This document shows positions 12,063-24,395 of a DNA stretch of 64,000 nucleotides, piece by piece. Both the position numbers and the translations under genes were made by a program. Source of the stretch: Flammula alnicola (taxonomy: Eukaryota > Basidiomycota > Agaricomycetes > Agaricales > Strophariaceae); the NCBI GenBank assembly GCA_015499995.1, contig JADNRV010000048.1, positions 269,220-333,219 of the forward strand, given 5' to 3'. The stretch's first letter is position 1; each line of letters starts with the position of its first letter. The notes below the pieces were generated by a model. It did no database searches and was not told where the DNA came from. It saw only the letters and a program-made list of their open reading frames with translations.

Positions 12063-13976
12063 TCAGCACAACTGCACCTCCCACTCCCCACCCTCACCAC
12101 CCGCCTGCGGCATGCTCTTCAGCGCGATCCGCACTCGCCGCCTCGCGCCCGTTGTCGAATCCGGAATGCTAAACTCCGACCCAAACCCCCCACCGCGTCC
12201 GACGTCGTCATCCGGCCGTACTCCAACAACGACGATGCCGACAACGACGACGACGAGGACGACGGCGACGCACCCGCATACCTAATCTCGCCATCAGCCG
12301 CAAACGCCATCATCCCATAATCCGCGGGCGAGACACCGAGGCCCAGGAACGGGTCGTCCGCCGCACAAGGCGACGCCGCGAACGCGTCGAGGGAGCTGCC
12401 GAACTGCGACGACGAAAGCGACTCCGCGCCAGACCACATCGCGAGCGAGGACAACGAGGGCGAGTGCACGCTGTTGCTCGCGGGGCTGCCGTACGACGAC
12501 GATGAGTAGTGCGAGGAGCTGCTCGCGCCCGGGGACGCGGAGCGCGACGACGCCGCGGAGGGCGGGTGTATCCGCACGCGGATCTTGCCGTCGTCCGACG
12601 GGGATGTATCAAACGAGATGTCCAAATCGCCGAGTCCGCCCAAGTCCGTCGAATCCGTGCCGGCGAATTGCAGCTTGCGTACTGTTGTTGTTGTTGTGGG
12701 GGCCTTGTGTTGGTGGTGGTCGGCATCCAAATCCATTAGCGAGCTGCCTGTTGTCTTTGTCCAGTCGTAGTCGTTTGGGAAATACGAATTGTAGTCAAAG
12801 GTGGATGCAGATGAGGCCGGGAAGGGGTTGGGTATCGCGAAGCTTGTAGGAGCCGTTGATTGCATGCGCATCGACAGCAGTGTAGGCAGAGCACATAGGA
12901 GCACCTATTGGGGTTGTGGATATGATGAGGAAATGATGCAAGAAAGCTATAATTAAAACACTGACCATCAATCCGAGGCTGGCGCCTGATTTGTGAGCTG
13001 ATGGAACAGTTGTAGAGCGAGGAGGCGATGAGAGGGAAGAAAACTGGGGCTCTGTTGCCTCGAGCTTGACTGAAACATCCCGGGCCAATTGAGCGCTGAG
13101 AGAGCGTTCCCGCTCTTTCGCAGCGGCGAGTTGGGCCTTGAGCTGCTCTACCTCGGAAACAAGATGTGTGTCCGATTGGGGGTTTTGCGGAGTCGTAATG
13201 GAGTTGCCGTTTTGGGTAAGAGCTAGAAGCCTGGCGTTTTCCTGTTCCAATTCGGCGACGCGTCTGTAGAAGGCAAAGGAACAACGATTAGCATGGAAAT
13301 AAATGAAAGGATGTGGAGAGGAAGACAGGGCAGGAGGCAGGAGGCATGGAGGGAGCGTGGGTGGAGACGTACACTTCCATGCATTCGAACTCTTCGCGCT
13401 TGCGCTGCCTGCTGAGGAAGGCGGCGGCGCGATTCTTGACGAGCCTTGCCTCCCGTTTGCTGAGACCGGAGACATCGGGAGGGACGAAATCCTTGCTGTT
13501 GATGCGCTCGCCCACGGCGCGTTTCTTTGTAGCACTGGGTGCGGGGCTGGCTGAGCGCTTGGCGCCGCAGGAAGAGAGGTCAGAAGAACTTAGATGGCGG
13601 TCATCCAATGGCCGATTGACCTCGACGCACAGAGACGGCGAGCGGGATGGAGGAGTAGGAGGGCGGGCGAGCTCGGGGAAGTCAAAGACCTGGTGGGTGG
13701 GTAGACAGAGCTCCGAGTCTGCTGCGGAGTCAGGGGTCATGCGCATCTTGAGCATCCTGGAAGTGGGTACAGGGGAGTCTGTGATATGGGAGCCCTCAGA
13801 GTTTGGTGGGGAGGGGGGTAGGTTGTAGTAGGGGTAGGCGAAGTTGTCGGCGGTGGGAGAAAAGAGGGGCTGTTGGATATCCCACTGGTGGTCTGTGCCA
13901 TGGATACTGGGGATAGCAGAGGAGCGTCGCAAGCGATTATTTGGGACATTTGAAGGGAGAGGGGCTGCGTTGACAT
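12063..13976 (-). CDS. bZIP transcription factor with a hydrophobic segment (two apparent frame breaks)
   Basis: The basic region (KREARLVKNRAAAFLSRQRK, about 13455-13390) has the bZIP N-x7-R signature NRAAAFLSR. It is followed across an intron (13264-13372) by a zipper starting VAELEQENARLL (about 13265-13225), then a Gln/Glu coiled stretch. After this comes a hydrophobic segment GASLGLM / VLLCALPTLLSM, split by a 61-nt intron (12905-12965). The remaining ~250 residues are Ser-, Asp- and Gly-rich and look like an activation region. Start ATG is at 13976. Joining it to the main frame needs either a 38-nt intron (13870-13907) or one extra base in the G4 run at 13909-13912. The frame open to 12119 ends in an odd Arg-rich tail. 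Shifting frame at the C6 run (12186-12191) gives a tail ending GGEWEVQLC with stop at 12063-12065, which looks like the true C-terminus. The bZIP call is firm. A Hac1/XBP1-like or membrane-tethered role is only an inference. Confidence 0.85.
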
Positions 13977-15840
13977 TCTATTAGGTCTATGGAGGGCTGG
14001 TTATAAAGTGAAAGAGGTGAAAGAGAAGACAAGTCGAGATCAACTTTTTTTTGAACTGCTTCCCTTCCAGGGCTGTCCGGATTTACATCGCAGTTAAACC
14101 CGTTCCAACTGGTTCAGTTCATTCACTTCCCTTTTCGGCCATATCTTTATTGACATCACTCTGTTCTTTTCTCTCATCTCTTTCGCTCTACACTCTGCGC
14201 TGCACAACTCGACTCGCCACCCCTCTTGAATATTCTGCAATTGAACCAACCATTTCTGTGTCATCCCCGAGGTGCACTCTTGCCATCGCCTTTTGCGGTG
14301 CTGCGGTATCCACGCTCACAAAAGTCCCGCTCAACCCCTCCTCTCTCTATTCTCGATCGACGAACCCTCTATCAATACCACCCGGATCACCTCTTCTCTC
14401 GTACAATCGATATGGCCAATCCTCGGAAGTTGCGTCAGTCTTGACTCTCCCCACATATGCCCATTTCCCCATATCACGCGCTCGTCCCTGCAGACCCTCA
14501 TCCTTGCAGAATACGATCGGTCCGTCCCTATTTTATCTCCCCACCCCACGCGACCTTCCTCAACGGACTTTAACCTCCAAGAACTCTGATAATCGTCAAC
14601 GCAATTTTTGGTATCGCGATGTTCCGAGATACCCCGTCGTGCCACATCGTGCACCTGCTTGTGCTTCTGCTCGTCTAAAAAACATCTTGCATGCTCGACA
14701 TCCTCGTGCTCCTCCTCTCGCGGTCCTTTTCCGCGTCTAATTCTAGCACCTTTACTTTACAAGGCCTGCCTCTCCCACCCCATATCACGCGCCCCACAGC
14801 CTACCCCTCCAGTCTTTTCTTGCATCCTGCTGCCCCTCTCGCAAGACACCTTAACTGCGCTCGCTCATGCGCGAATTAGAACAACCACCGCGCATCACAT
14901 GCAGCCCCCCTATCAGCCAGAGCGCGCGCTGAGCCAAGGGTTTTCGTCATTCGCGATGCAATGCAATGCATGTGCATCGGCATCGATCCTATCTTGCCCG
15001 CATAGCATCTACCTCGATTATGTGCCCTGTCTAACACTTTAGACGCGCGCCAACCCCACGCAATTCAAATCACGACGTCGACGATCGAGGGCTGTTACAT
15101 ACAGTACGTCTGTCTCAACTTGAACAAGCGCTACAATTCTCGACTTCGCAGTACGGCTCCTACGGGCGCGATCGCCACTTATCACCGTCTTTCATTTCGG
15201 GTTCCATGATGCGAATACATAGCTATTATCTGCGGTTGCATTGTGCATACATATGCGATTCAATTCTTCGCGATTCTTCACGATCGCCGTCGTATCCGAG
15301 TCATGATCACATTGTATCACAGTATCACCAGTATGGTACCGAAAATACAAAGGAACAAAATGCTCCCCCTCCCAGATCCCCCCCTCTTCTTTTCTTGGGT
15401 CTCTTGGGCCTCTTCGAGTTCCGCGGACACATGCAGCACTATGTCCGGCGAAGGCGATAAACACCGATTAGGTATAAAAAACTCAATTAGGGGATATAAA
15501 TAAAATATGTAATCGATATCGAAATCACCATGCGCGCATTATCATAAGTATGCATGACGCGTGTCGACAGTCGTGCGGGATCGACATGACCCCGGCCTTG
15601 AGCTCCTCGAGGGGATTTGCAGCCGCCTCGACCCACCCACCCATGAATTGAAGATGCTACTTGGGGTTGGAGAATATATATTTATATAAATTTGAAGATG
15701 GAAGGACCAGGAAGATAGAACTTGATGGAAGATAGAAAGATAGAGGGTTTGAAAGATATGTTATGTTATGATAAGAAAACCAGCGCGTACGTTACTCGAG
15801 CCTCGAGACCAAATGGCAATGCCCTCTGCGCAAGTGCTTC
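13977..15840. other. Pyrimidine-rich upstream region of the bZIP gene
   Basis: About 14050-14900 is strongly pyrimidine-rich on the plus strand, so purine-rich in the sense of the bZIP transcript. Long frames such as 14051-14740 (+) and 14331-14654 (-) follow from this bias and show no domain. The most economical reading is promoter plus a long leader, possibly with small upstream ORFs. 15480-15840 is AT-rich with nothing recognised. Confidence 0.4.
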
Positions 15841-17442
15841 GGCGCCGGCATCGGCCTGCCACCTACCCATGCGCATGCTATGATACCGAAGAGGCCTTAT
15901 CAACCTTTATCAAGCTCGAAAAGACATACATATGCACTTGTGTGGCATCCATGCACCAGATATCTATGCAACAGATATCTATGTGTACATGATCCACCAA
16001 GACGTCCGCACCAACTCCCTCCACAAAATAAAAATAAACCAGAAAACCAAAAGACGTAGGTGGCATTCAAGAATGTTGATCATCAGGCCGGCTCTCGTGC
16101 TAGGTTACTACCTACCCTCACTGGCAGACTGGGACGACCGGTCGGTAGTACCTCTTAAGCTCTCTGAGATATTAATAACCCTCCACTTCTTGAGGGGCTC
16201 GAGTGTGAACTATGACTATGTCATACAGCATTGAAGTATCTGGGTGAGAGCCCGGCGCCGGCATCGGCCTGCCAATGCCATGCCATGCGCATGCTATGAT
16301 ACTGATGAGGCGTTATCGACCTTTATCAACTCGAAAGCGTACATGTCCCTACATAAAATTAAAATAAACCAGAAAAACCAAAGCTGTATTGATGTGATCA
16401 TCAGGGGCTCTCGTGCTTGGTACCTACCCTCAGTCGATACCTCTAGGCTCTCTGAGATACTTATTAATAACCCTCCACTTCTCGGGAGGCTCTCCGCGAC
16501 CAAATTTGAAAGTTGCGGTTTTTACTTTTGGTCTGGCATCTAGTTGGCATCTAGTGCGTAACGAGCTATTAGCGACTTTGACGTCGCCTGATCAGCTTGG
16601 ATGCCTCATGACCCCTCCTGCCACTAGAGCTTGGACTGGACCTCAGCGAGTGTCATGGACTCGGACGCTATCTCGGATAGGAACTATCCTCAGCGTCGAT
16701 TGAATTTCTCAAGGCGAATAGGGACTCCGAGTCGGGGACTCGAGTGTGAACAATGTCCCACCACACAGCAAGTATCTTGGCATGCCCAAAGGATGCTTGC
16801 TTCACCGATTGGGTGAGAGCTCGGCGCCGGCATCGGCCTACCAGTGCCATGCGCACGCTATGATACCGATGACGCGTTATCAATGTTTATTAACTCGAAA
16901 GACATATGCACAGATATCTGTGTGTACATGACTCGATCCACCAAGACGTCCGTACCAACTCCCCCCATAAAATAAAAATAAACCAGAAAAACCAAAGACG
17001 TACATTCAATTGCAAGTTGAATGTGGTCATCAGGCAGGCTCTCGTCCTAAGTGCCTACCCTCAGACTGGGGACCGGCCGGTACCTCTAGCCTCTAGGCTC
17101 TCAGAGATATTAATAAACCTCCACTTCTCGGGCTCTCCGCGACCAAATTTGAAAGGTGCAGCTTTACTTTTGGTCTGGCATCTAGTGCGTAACGAGCGAG
17201 CGACTTTGACGTCGCCTGATCAGCTTGGATGCCTCATGACCTCTCCTGGAGCTTGGACTGGACCTTTGCGGTAGGCATGGACTCGGAGGCTATCTGGGAT
17301 GATAGGAAAGAACAAGTTGGAACTATCCTCGGGCGTCGAGGCGAACAGGGAAGGACTCGACTCGGAGTGTGAACTACGTCCCATCATACAGCAAGCATCT
17401 TGGCATGCCCAGAGGATGCTTGCTTCACCGATTGGGTGCGAG
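15841..17442. repeat. Three diverged tandem copies of a 0.4-0.6 kb unit
   Basis: Copy 1 is 15841-16253, copy 2 is 16254-16822 and copy 3 is 16823-17442. Each opens with GGCGCCGGCATCGGCCT followed by a CATGCGC.CGCTATGAT-type stretch, and closes near a GGGTG.GAG motif. Shared internal blocks include ATAAACCAGAAAAACCAAAG, GAGATATTAATAA followed by CCTCCACTTCT, and CACCGATTGGGTG. Copies 2 and 3 also share CGACTTTGACGTCGCCTGAT; copy 1 lacks this ~200-nt middle block. Copy 2 lacks the CATGATCCACCAAGACGTCC block found in copies 1 and 3. A weak fourth remnant follows copy 3 near 17443-17480. No copy encodes a convincing protein. It may be a non-coding RNA locus, a degenerate element or a local duplication. 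Confidence 0.9.
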
Positions 17443-20400
17443 CTCGAGCATTCAATGCCAATGCCCAGAGTGCTTCCCGTTACATAAGTGCTATGAGAAA
17501 TCGCTCGACTCGGACTCCCACACTCGCGACTACTAATCAAAGCCCAAGAGCCCATCGTGATTCGTGATTTCTACCAAGTAACACACATGATATGGCAGTG
17601 CACCCGCATCGCACCTAATTCTGTTTATCTACTGTGCATAAAAAGCCCGCGTCTGATTCGTTCGCGACTAAGGATGCAAATATTAATAAGTAACTAAGGA
17701 AAAGCGGACTGAAGCCGTGAATCCCACTTCCACTTCAACGAACCCCAAAAACCCGCTCCCAAAAATTGGATAGAATAATGTATGTACATAAAACCACTCC
17801 CGTCTCTTCAGGATTCCTCTCCGCCCGCAGCCGTAATGCCAAGCCAAAAATCCAATGCACCATCATCAAAGGCTCCTTGAAGCCTTCCTATACAAATGCT
17901 ATTTTTGGCCACCCACCTTCCTTTTCCGGCTTCCTTCTTTCAGCTTGCTTTCTCCGTGACCAAAAATAAAATACACACAGCACCCACTCGTATTGCGAAC
18001 TTACTGCCCCCGCACGGGCGTGACCAGCTTATTCCCGTCGTCAACAGGGCCCGCCTGCCCGGGTCAAGTATAAGTATCGACATCACAACCAGAGAGCGCT
18101 ATAGTTATCCGTCGCACGTAAAGTACTGCATTTGACTCGGAATCGGGCGTGCCAGCCCCGCATCGCCCGGACGAGGTATTGATAGATAGTAGCGGGTTTC
18201 CTATCGTGGTGATCTGGGTTTATATTCTGTGCTGTACTCGGGCGATTACTATAGAGTACGGCAGTAGGTGCTTGGCTACCGTGACAACTTGAAGCGTCTC
18301 CTCGTTCGTACAGTAAGGACATACGATTTCTGCATCACGCTCCTGTAAACTCGGACTTGGAGCCCCTCTCGTACTCTTTCTAGATAGATACTTTAGGACC
18401 GTGTCGACTCCGACCCCGGCCATCAAATCGACTCGACTCCGCGGACGATTGCCTTCACGCTGCCTTTAAAAAATTGTGCACTCATCTGCTCCTGCTCAGG
18501 AGACGCTGAGCATTAATACTTCCATTTCAGCCCCGACGTCGTGCATTGAAGGATGATGGATCCATGCGGTGTACAGACTTATTTCTAACTCAACCAGCTT
18601 GAGTGAAACGTGCGTGCGCGACTGCGTACTACGGGTGCATACATAAATTTGATGTCCTGATGGAAATTCAATGGACCCCTTCACGCATGGACAAGTAGTA
18701 AGTACACGTACTGCATGTCTTTCAGACACACTTTGTCAGACGTATCTCGATGAAAATTCCGCTGAATTACTAGAAAAAAAACCTTCCACCGGTACCACGC
18801 TATGTAGATTTCAGTTGCGATTGGCTTCTGTAAACGCCAAGCTTTGCTTCAGCAACCAATGAAAATAGAGGCTAAGGGTACTTGTTTTTTATACTGAAAT
18901 TACTGCCCTCCAGGGCAGCTGATCGCATTTGCTTGGCCATGAATCGCCAATAGACATACGGGTATTATCCGCCCTTTCGTGCTTGGCGAGCTCGTTTGAA
19001 AGACCCATCAAAGCGGACGAGAACGACAGACACCTCGACTCGCAATGCATCCAAAATTCAAATTCAAAAGTGACTTCGTGATATCTTCGTCATGATGCTT
19101 CACTTGAATAGATTCAATTTCCACAGAAAGTGGAGCACACAGGTGTTGGACGCGATTCAGAAGGAGGTCGGACCGCTAGGTAGAGTTAACGTTCGTTGCC
19201 GCGAGGGTGCCATGGCTATGATTATGCAACGCTAAGATTGGAACAAGATAACGACATCAGACTTGACTTTAGAGCCATAAGCTCAGAATAGTGACATAGG
19301 AGCCAACTCAAATTAACTCAAGCCCGAGGAGGATTCAAGTAACGCCCTTGCTGTACCTGTGTGTAAACTAACTCACCATTGGTATCGATTTCTCATGCAT
19401 TGCGTCCGAAGCCCCTTTAAACACCAGCAATACCGAATCGAGAGATGGAAATCCTGATCCCAACTCCTTTTTTGGTTTGTGCAACACAGAACGAACTGAC
19501 ACATCACCTCAAATGAGATTTTATGAGATTTTAGAGCTTTTCAGCGATATGAATAATTGATATGAGAGCGCTTCAGACCGTAACTAGTCCTGCTGAATTT
19601 CGTCTACCTGTCGGCATAGTTATTAACTAGGTGACTGGAGGCTGTTCGAAAGACATATGTGCAGAAGTGAACGGAACTTACCTTCGGGCATGGCAGTCAA
19701 TCTTACCCCCAAGCTCCAGACCAATGATCACGATAGATCGATAGATGTGCCGTTGATTATCGATTATGTACGAGCTAAGTTCTCCTCATTGGAGTCCGAC
19801 GACTTTATCTGCAAGCTATGAGTGAAAAGGCATATTCAGTCAGCGCAAAAAATAATAAACTCGTGGTATTTTCCCACACACATTTCGAGACCGCCATCCG
19901 ACCACCCAAGACACTTATCTTCGTATCTACACGGAGCGGCAAGCCTAGGACTGGCCATTCCTCTTCAGGCAAACTCGTTATCTGGCTCGATCTGTAGATA
20001 TCAATGCGCTGCACACCAGTGCGTCTGCAACATTGAATTGAATGCAAGAGAGTCGACGCAAACCGAGCCGTCGACATCTTTAGCCGCACACCGGAACTCG
20101 CACCCTTGCTCCCGCCCGCTCTCACCTTGGCCACGGCTTTGAGCAGCTATCTGGGAGTCTGGGTGCGGTACAGCACAAGGACGACGCGTCCCAATTGCCG
20201 CCAAGCATCCGGAAGGTTATCTACCCGGCCCCACCGTCCCGCGTTGCGCGCTATTTTCATGTCGCGCATCCATATCATGATGGTCAGGATTCCACTGTCG
20301 AACAAGAATATCATGAAGGACAGTGTATTGTTCCAGGACTCGGCTATAGTTCGTCGACCTGTTCAGGCGGCGCCTTTCCTGCGCGATTTCCGAGATCGGG

Positions 20401-22122
20401 CCGTCGGGAATGTGAGTAGGCGATAGGACAACGGTAGGCAAACGGTAGGATGAATTTCTTGGTGGTTTCTTGGCTGTAGTAATCCCTTCACAGAACTTGG
20501 AAATAACTACCGTGTTGGATCCTCAGAGTCCGGGAAGACCGGCAGAGCATACGAGGCTTTGTATTGTAAGTGTCGCAGGGAAAATCAAGAGACGCACACT
20601 ACCAATGTAAAGCCGAATGCAATCATCTTGTTTACTTTAATCACCCAATTATAACAGAGTCGTCCCAGGAGGCGAACAGTTGGAATCTGTTGGATAATCA
20701 ATGTCCGTTAATGGACAGCGTCTCTGGAAGAAATCAAAGTCCGGGCCTTGACAATCATAGCACAGGAACTGAGGAACCTCACCTTACAAATGTTCATGAA
20801 GCCCGAACAGGAATTGGTCCGGGGTGTCTACGAAAGGTGGTTTGAAATCAGAGGTTTCCCTGAGCACTATGGCTTGAAAACTATGCTTCGAAGGATGTCG
20901 AGGACGAGGCAAAACTCTGAAAGCTTCCTAAGCATAACGTCCGGTAAGCGAGCGAATATATGATTAGGTTCATCTGCATCTGCAAAAGATTACCGAAAGT
21001 CACAGATCGCCGTCATCGCGGATAGAGCCGTTCATGGCATTGCGAACCTGCGGCATTGTTGTCGAGGATATCCGAGGAGGCCGGAGACTTGCGGTGCTTA
21101 AGCCCCACCGTAACTGCGGCCAAGTTCGAAAGGAGGCCTGAGGCCGTCGATGAGGGAAAATAGGTAGCGAGCAGAGGGAATATTTTGCCTGGAAGAGACG
21201 ACGGACTTAAGAATGCATATTTATATATACGAATGAGGGCCAAGGCTGTCATTTATGAGCGTATATGTGTTGATCACGAAAGCCCGAATGTATCCCGTGA
21301 AAGAAAAGTCCGAGATCGTTACGAGAACATCATGCGATGTCAACCGCAAGTTATTGTCTCGACATATGCGCAACGGCCATGGGTATCTTGACTTAGTTCT
21401 AGAAAAAAAAATCTCCAGGAAGGTTGGTCAAGGTAGATGTCGGAGAAACCTTCATTATCCATTACACCTAGAATAGAATCACCGTTTGATGAACTTGAAC
21501 AGACCAATATTAGAAGTGCTCGACGGAGCTCACCGTGCAATTGCATTCCACTGGAGTAAAAACTTGATGCAATTCCGATTCTGTACAAAGGACAGGGAGA
21601 TGTTGAATGGATTTATGAAGGGAGCGACACTTACCTAAAGTAGGAACCCACTCAAAATCGAATATGAGGGAACTTTGATGTCGTCATTCAAAAGTTCTGA
21701 CTGAAGCATGGCTCGAAGGCTCTTGCCATATTGCATGGGTTCCCGAAGATCATGGAATAAGAACTGAATACGCCAAGTATTCTGAACGTGGTTTTCTTGA
21801 TGCATCTTGACGTCTCTTCGGACCGTAGCATTCCTCCGAAGCCATTTATATAATTAACCTGACTTCCTCTACGAGAAACGTTTTCTCAAGCTCGGCCCAT
21901 TCTGAATGCAAGAGGTTTGGAAATGTGCGAGACAATGTAGCGAATTTTCACCGTTTGGGTCACTTGGCAAGTCCAGAACGAATGTTTTCTGGAAAACTTT
22001 CCAGAGGAACACGGCATGGCATTCATCTAGCCTGGAACGGCGATGTTGCAGGTCTTCTCTGTCAATGGAAAGTAACATGTTATAATGTACAAGAATTCGT
22101 CTATGGTGATATCGTAAACCCC
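17443..22122. other. 4.7-kb stretch without recognisable genes
   Basis: Many short frames occur on both strands (for example 19805-20134 -, 20106-20426 +, 20748-20963 +), but none carries a known motif, consistent splice joints or a length above about 110 codons. A stretch at 20060-20960 looks weakly coding in places and could be an old gene or transposon remnant that I cannot name. The last few hundred bases should contain the 3' UTR of the downstream transporter. Confidence 0.4.
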
Positions 22123-24395
22123 TCACAAAGTGTAATAAAAGCCAGGTTGGCCCTCTAACGGCTTCGATCGTTTTCCTGCTCTCATCAGTTTGTTCTGCCG
22201 CATAAAGTGGAACGTCGTGATACCAAGGAGACTGAGTAACAGTATCTGGGAACCTATCACTGCACTGAGTCCTACAGAAAGTAAAATTAGAAATCATCAA
22301 AAAGAAATCGTGCTTCAGTAGATACGAACGAACCTGGAATGTAGCGCGGGCTGTCTTGGGCACGGAAGACAGTGGTGGCCATAATACCCGCAATACCCCC
22401 CAAGCAAACAGTCAGAGCAGTTTGCACAGATCTATCAGGTCTGCGTCAGGTTAAATATCGGGAAAGTGGCTTGTAAGGCAAACCTTTTACTGTGCGAAAC
22501 TACGTTATTCGCACTCTGAAATTTTTGTTAAGCCACCACTTCAAATTGAGGTAATGCTAAGCAACTCACATAAGCGAGAATGGTGGGGATACCTCCAGAA
22601 TTTCCGGCAGTGTTCAAAAAGGCACCTAGGAATAAAATGTGATGATACATTTATTTACCGAGCAATATAGTGCAACTTACCGAAATATCTGACTTCATTT
22701 TGTTTCGCGAAGGCGGTCAATGCAACACCAGTAAGACACACAAGAGTGCTCCCGAGTATGAAGCCAGAGCGGTGTTTGTGTTTGTCAGAAAAGTATGCGA
22801 CAAGCATTGTGGTGACAATCTAAGACATGGGAATTAGAACATGATTTTTGTCAAAAGGAAGACTTACAGAGGGGCCGTATGGTGGTGCGCTCTGGTCAGA
22901 AGTTAGACATGTGCGAGTTCGACCATGAGGTCGCTAACGTACTAGAAGCAAGGAAGCAGTTTTTGACCAACCCATACCCTTCAAAATGATTGGAAGGAAG
23001 AACGACTGCGCGTCTGGGAAAGATTAAGGATCAATCAATGCAGAAGCCCAGGGAAAAAAGGTCTCATTCACAAGACGGCAGCCCTGCGCACAAAAACATG
23101 ACGCCTAGGTTGATTTTCAAAAGCGTCAGAACCTAGTCTTAACAAACCCGTACCCAACTCACCATAAGCCCATAGAGTCCAGTCAGATAGATGTGCCTTG
23201 ACCTTTTCACAGGTCAAAGGATCAGCGACTGCGTCTCCGCGATCATCGTCGATTCGCCTTAGAACAAGCGTTGTTTGCTCCCGTGTCAGGAAGGTGTTCT
23301 TGTCAGGGAAGGCGGGAATGAAAAGCCAAGTTATAATAGCCAAGAACAGCGTAATTGCGCCTTCGATTATCTTGGAAGAAAAAACCGATCGATGTCATCC
23401 TTCGAAGAAAAGAGAATAGAGCATACAAAGATCCATCTCCAACCAGCAAGACCCCTTTTACCATCGAGCAGGCTGATGGCATATGCGAGAATCGGACTCA
23501 ATCCACCAGCAGTCACTGAAATCAGGTAGAACACTGCGATTCTGTGGTTTCTCTTGAGCTCACAATTACGTTACACCGATATTGCAAAGGGGCGCACCGT
23601 TTGTGAACTTCATGGCGTTTGTACCTGTCCAAGTTCAATATCTTTCCGTGCAGAGATATTCCCATAGGTACACTCACCAAGTCGAGATGATGAACAGAAG
23701 CGACGGGAAAAAGGAAGCCTGAGAAAGAAAAAAGAAGTCAGTCAATGTAGGATTCGTCTGCGGATTCTTACCTCAAATACTCCCAACAAAACACGACACA
23801 GAACCAAGTACCCCCATGAGTGAACAAAGCCCATGGCAAGCTGTATCGAACCCCATGCCACAACGATGAATGATAACCAGTTGCGAACCCCGAAATATCG
23901 AAGAGCTAGGTTTCCAGGTAGTTGTCTGACAAAAGTTGTCAGCTAGCACAACAGAGTCCCAAGTCGCGCTTTACCCACAGAAAGATGTACGGAACAAAGT
24001 ACATGCAGCTAATAATGCTGAATCGCTCTCCTGTCAGAAGTTTCTTCATTGCAAAATAAATGAGATTGAAGGAGAAGACCAGTAAATAAACGTACTAGGT
24101 CGACACCCATACCAGCTGTATACGCGGCGCCGAGGTTGATTCTGTCAATCAAGGCAAACGAATACACCATGGCCAGTACCGGGATAATTCGCCAATCAAC
24201 GAAACGCCTGATGAAGGAACGTGGTCGTTATCAGTCAACCATTCACTTTCCCAGTCACTTGAGAATCGAACAGCCTTACATAGTCGTTCGTTCAAAACCA
24301 GCGTCACGCTCTGACTCCAGTGAACTAACTGATGATTCTTTGGAGAGGTCCATCTTCTTGATATCAGAGTCAGAGTAATTGTCAGGGATAGACAT
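22123..24395 (-). CDS. MFS transporter, Dal5-like anion:cation symporter (copy 1)
   Basis: Plasma-membrane carrier of the allantoate/nicotinate permease type. Likely start is ATG 24395, matching the length of the neighbour's N-terminus; an in-frame ATG at 24545 would add 50 residues. The cytosolic N-tail leads into VDWRIIPVLAMVYSFALIDR then NLGAAY (about 24200-24145), the family's first membrane helix. The central loop contains FPDKNTFLTREQT and then DRGDA (about 23310-23220). A later helix reads AFLNTAGNSGGIPTILAY (about 22630-22575). The last exon has a helix and a basic tail ending GQPGFYYTL with stop at 22123-22125. The coding is broken by many ~50-60-nt introns. It is tandem and same-strand with copy 2. 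Substrate cannot be told from sequence; nicotinate, allantoate or pantothenate are the usual options. Confidence 0.88.

Noticed and set aside
11703..12172. Lys/Arg/Glu-rich plus-strand ORFs and Phe-rich minus-strand ORFs
   Set aside because: Products of purine-rich low-complexity DNA, probably the 3' UTR of the bZIP gene.
12310..12726. 138-codon Arg-rich minus-strand ORF and plus-strand ORFs over 12502-12849
   Set aside because: Shadows of the Ser/Ala-rich bZIP coding frame caused by high GC.
13870..13907. 38-nt intron in the bZIP first exon (GTATCC..AACAG)
   Set aside because: It would restore frame but is shorter than the other introns here. One extra base in the adjacent G4 run gives a more natural protein, so I prefer an indel explanation without excluding the intron.
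14051..14740. 229-codon plus-strand ORF upstream of the bZIP gene
   Set aside because: The frame is a by-product of strong pyrimidine bias; the product is Ser/Pro/Leu/Arg-rich without domain and other frames in the same place are also open.
19805..20426. Possible gene in the 17.4-22.1 kb gap
   Set aside because: Overlapping frames on both strands, no motif, and no splice joints giving a longer product; kept only as a vague remnant in the spacer note.
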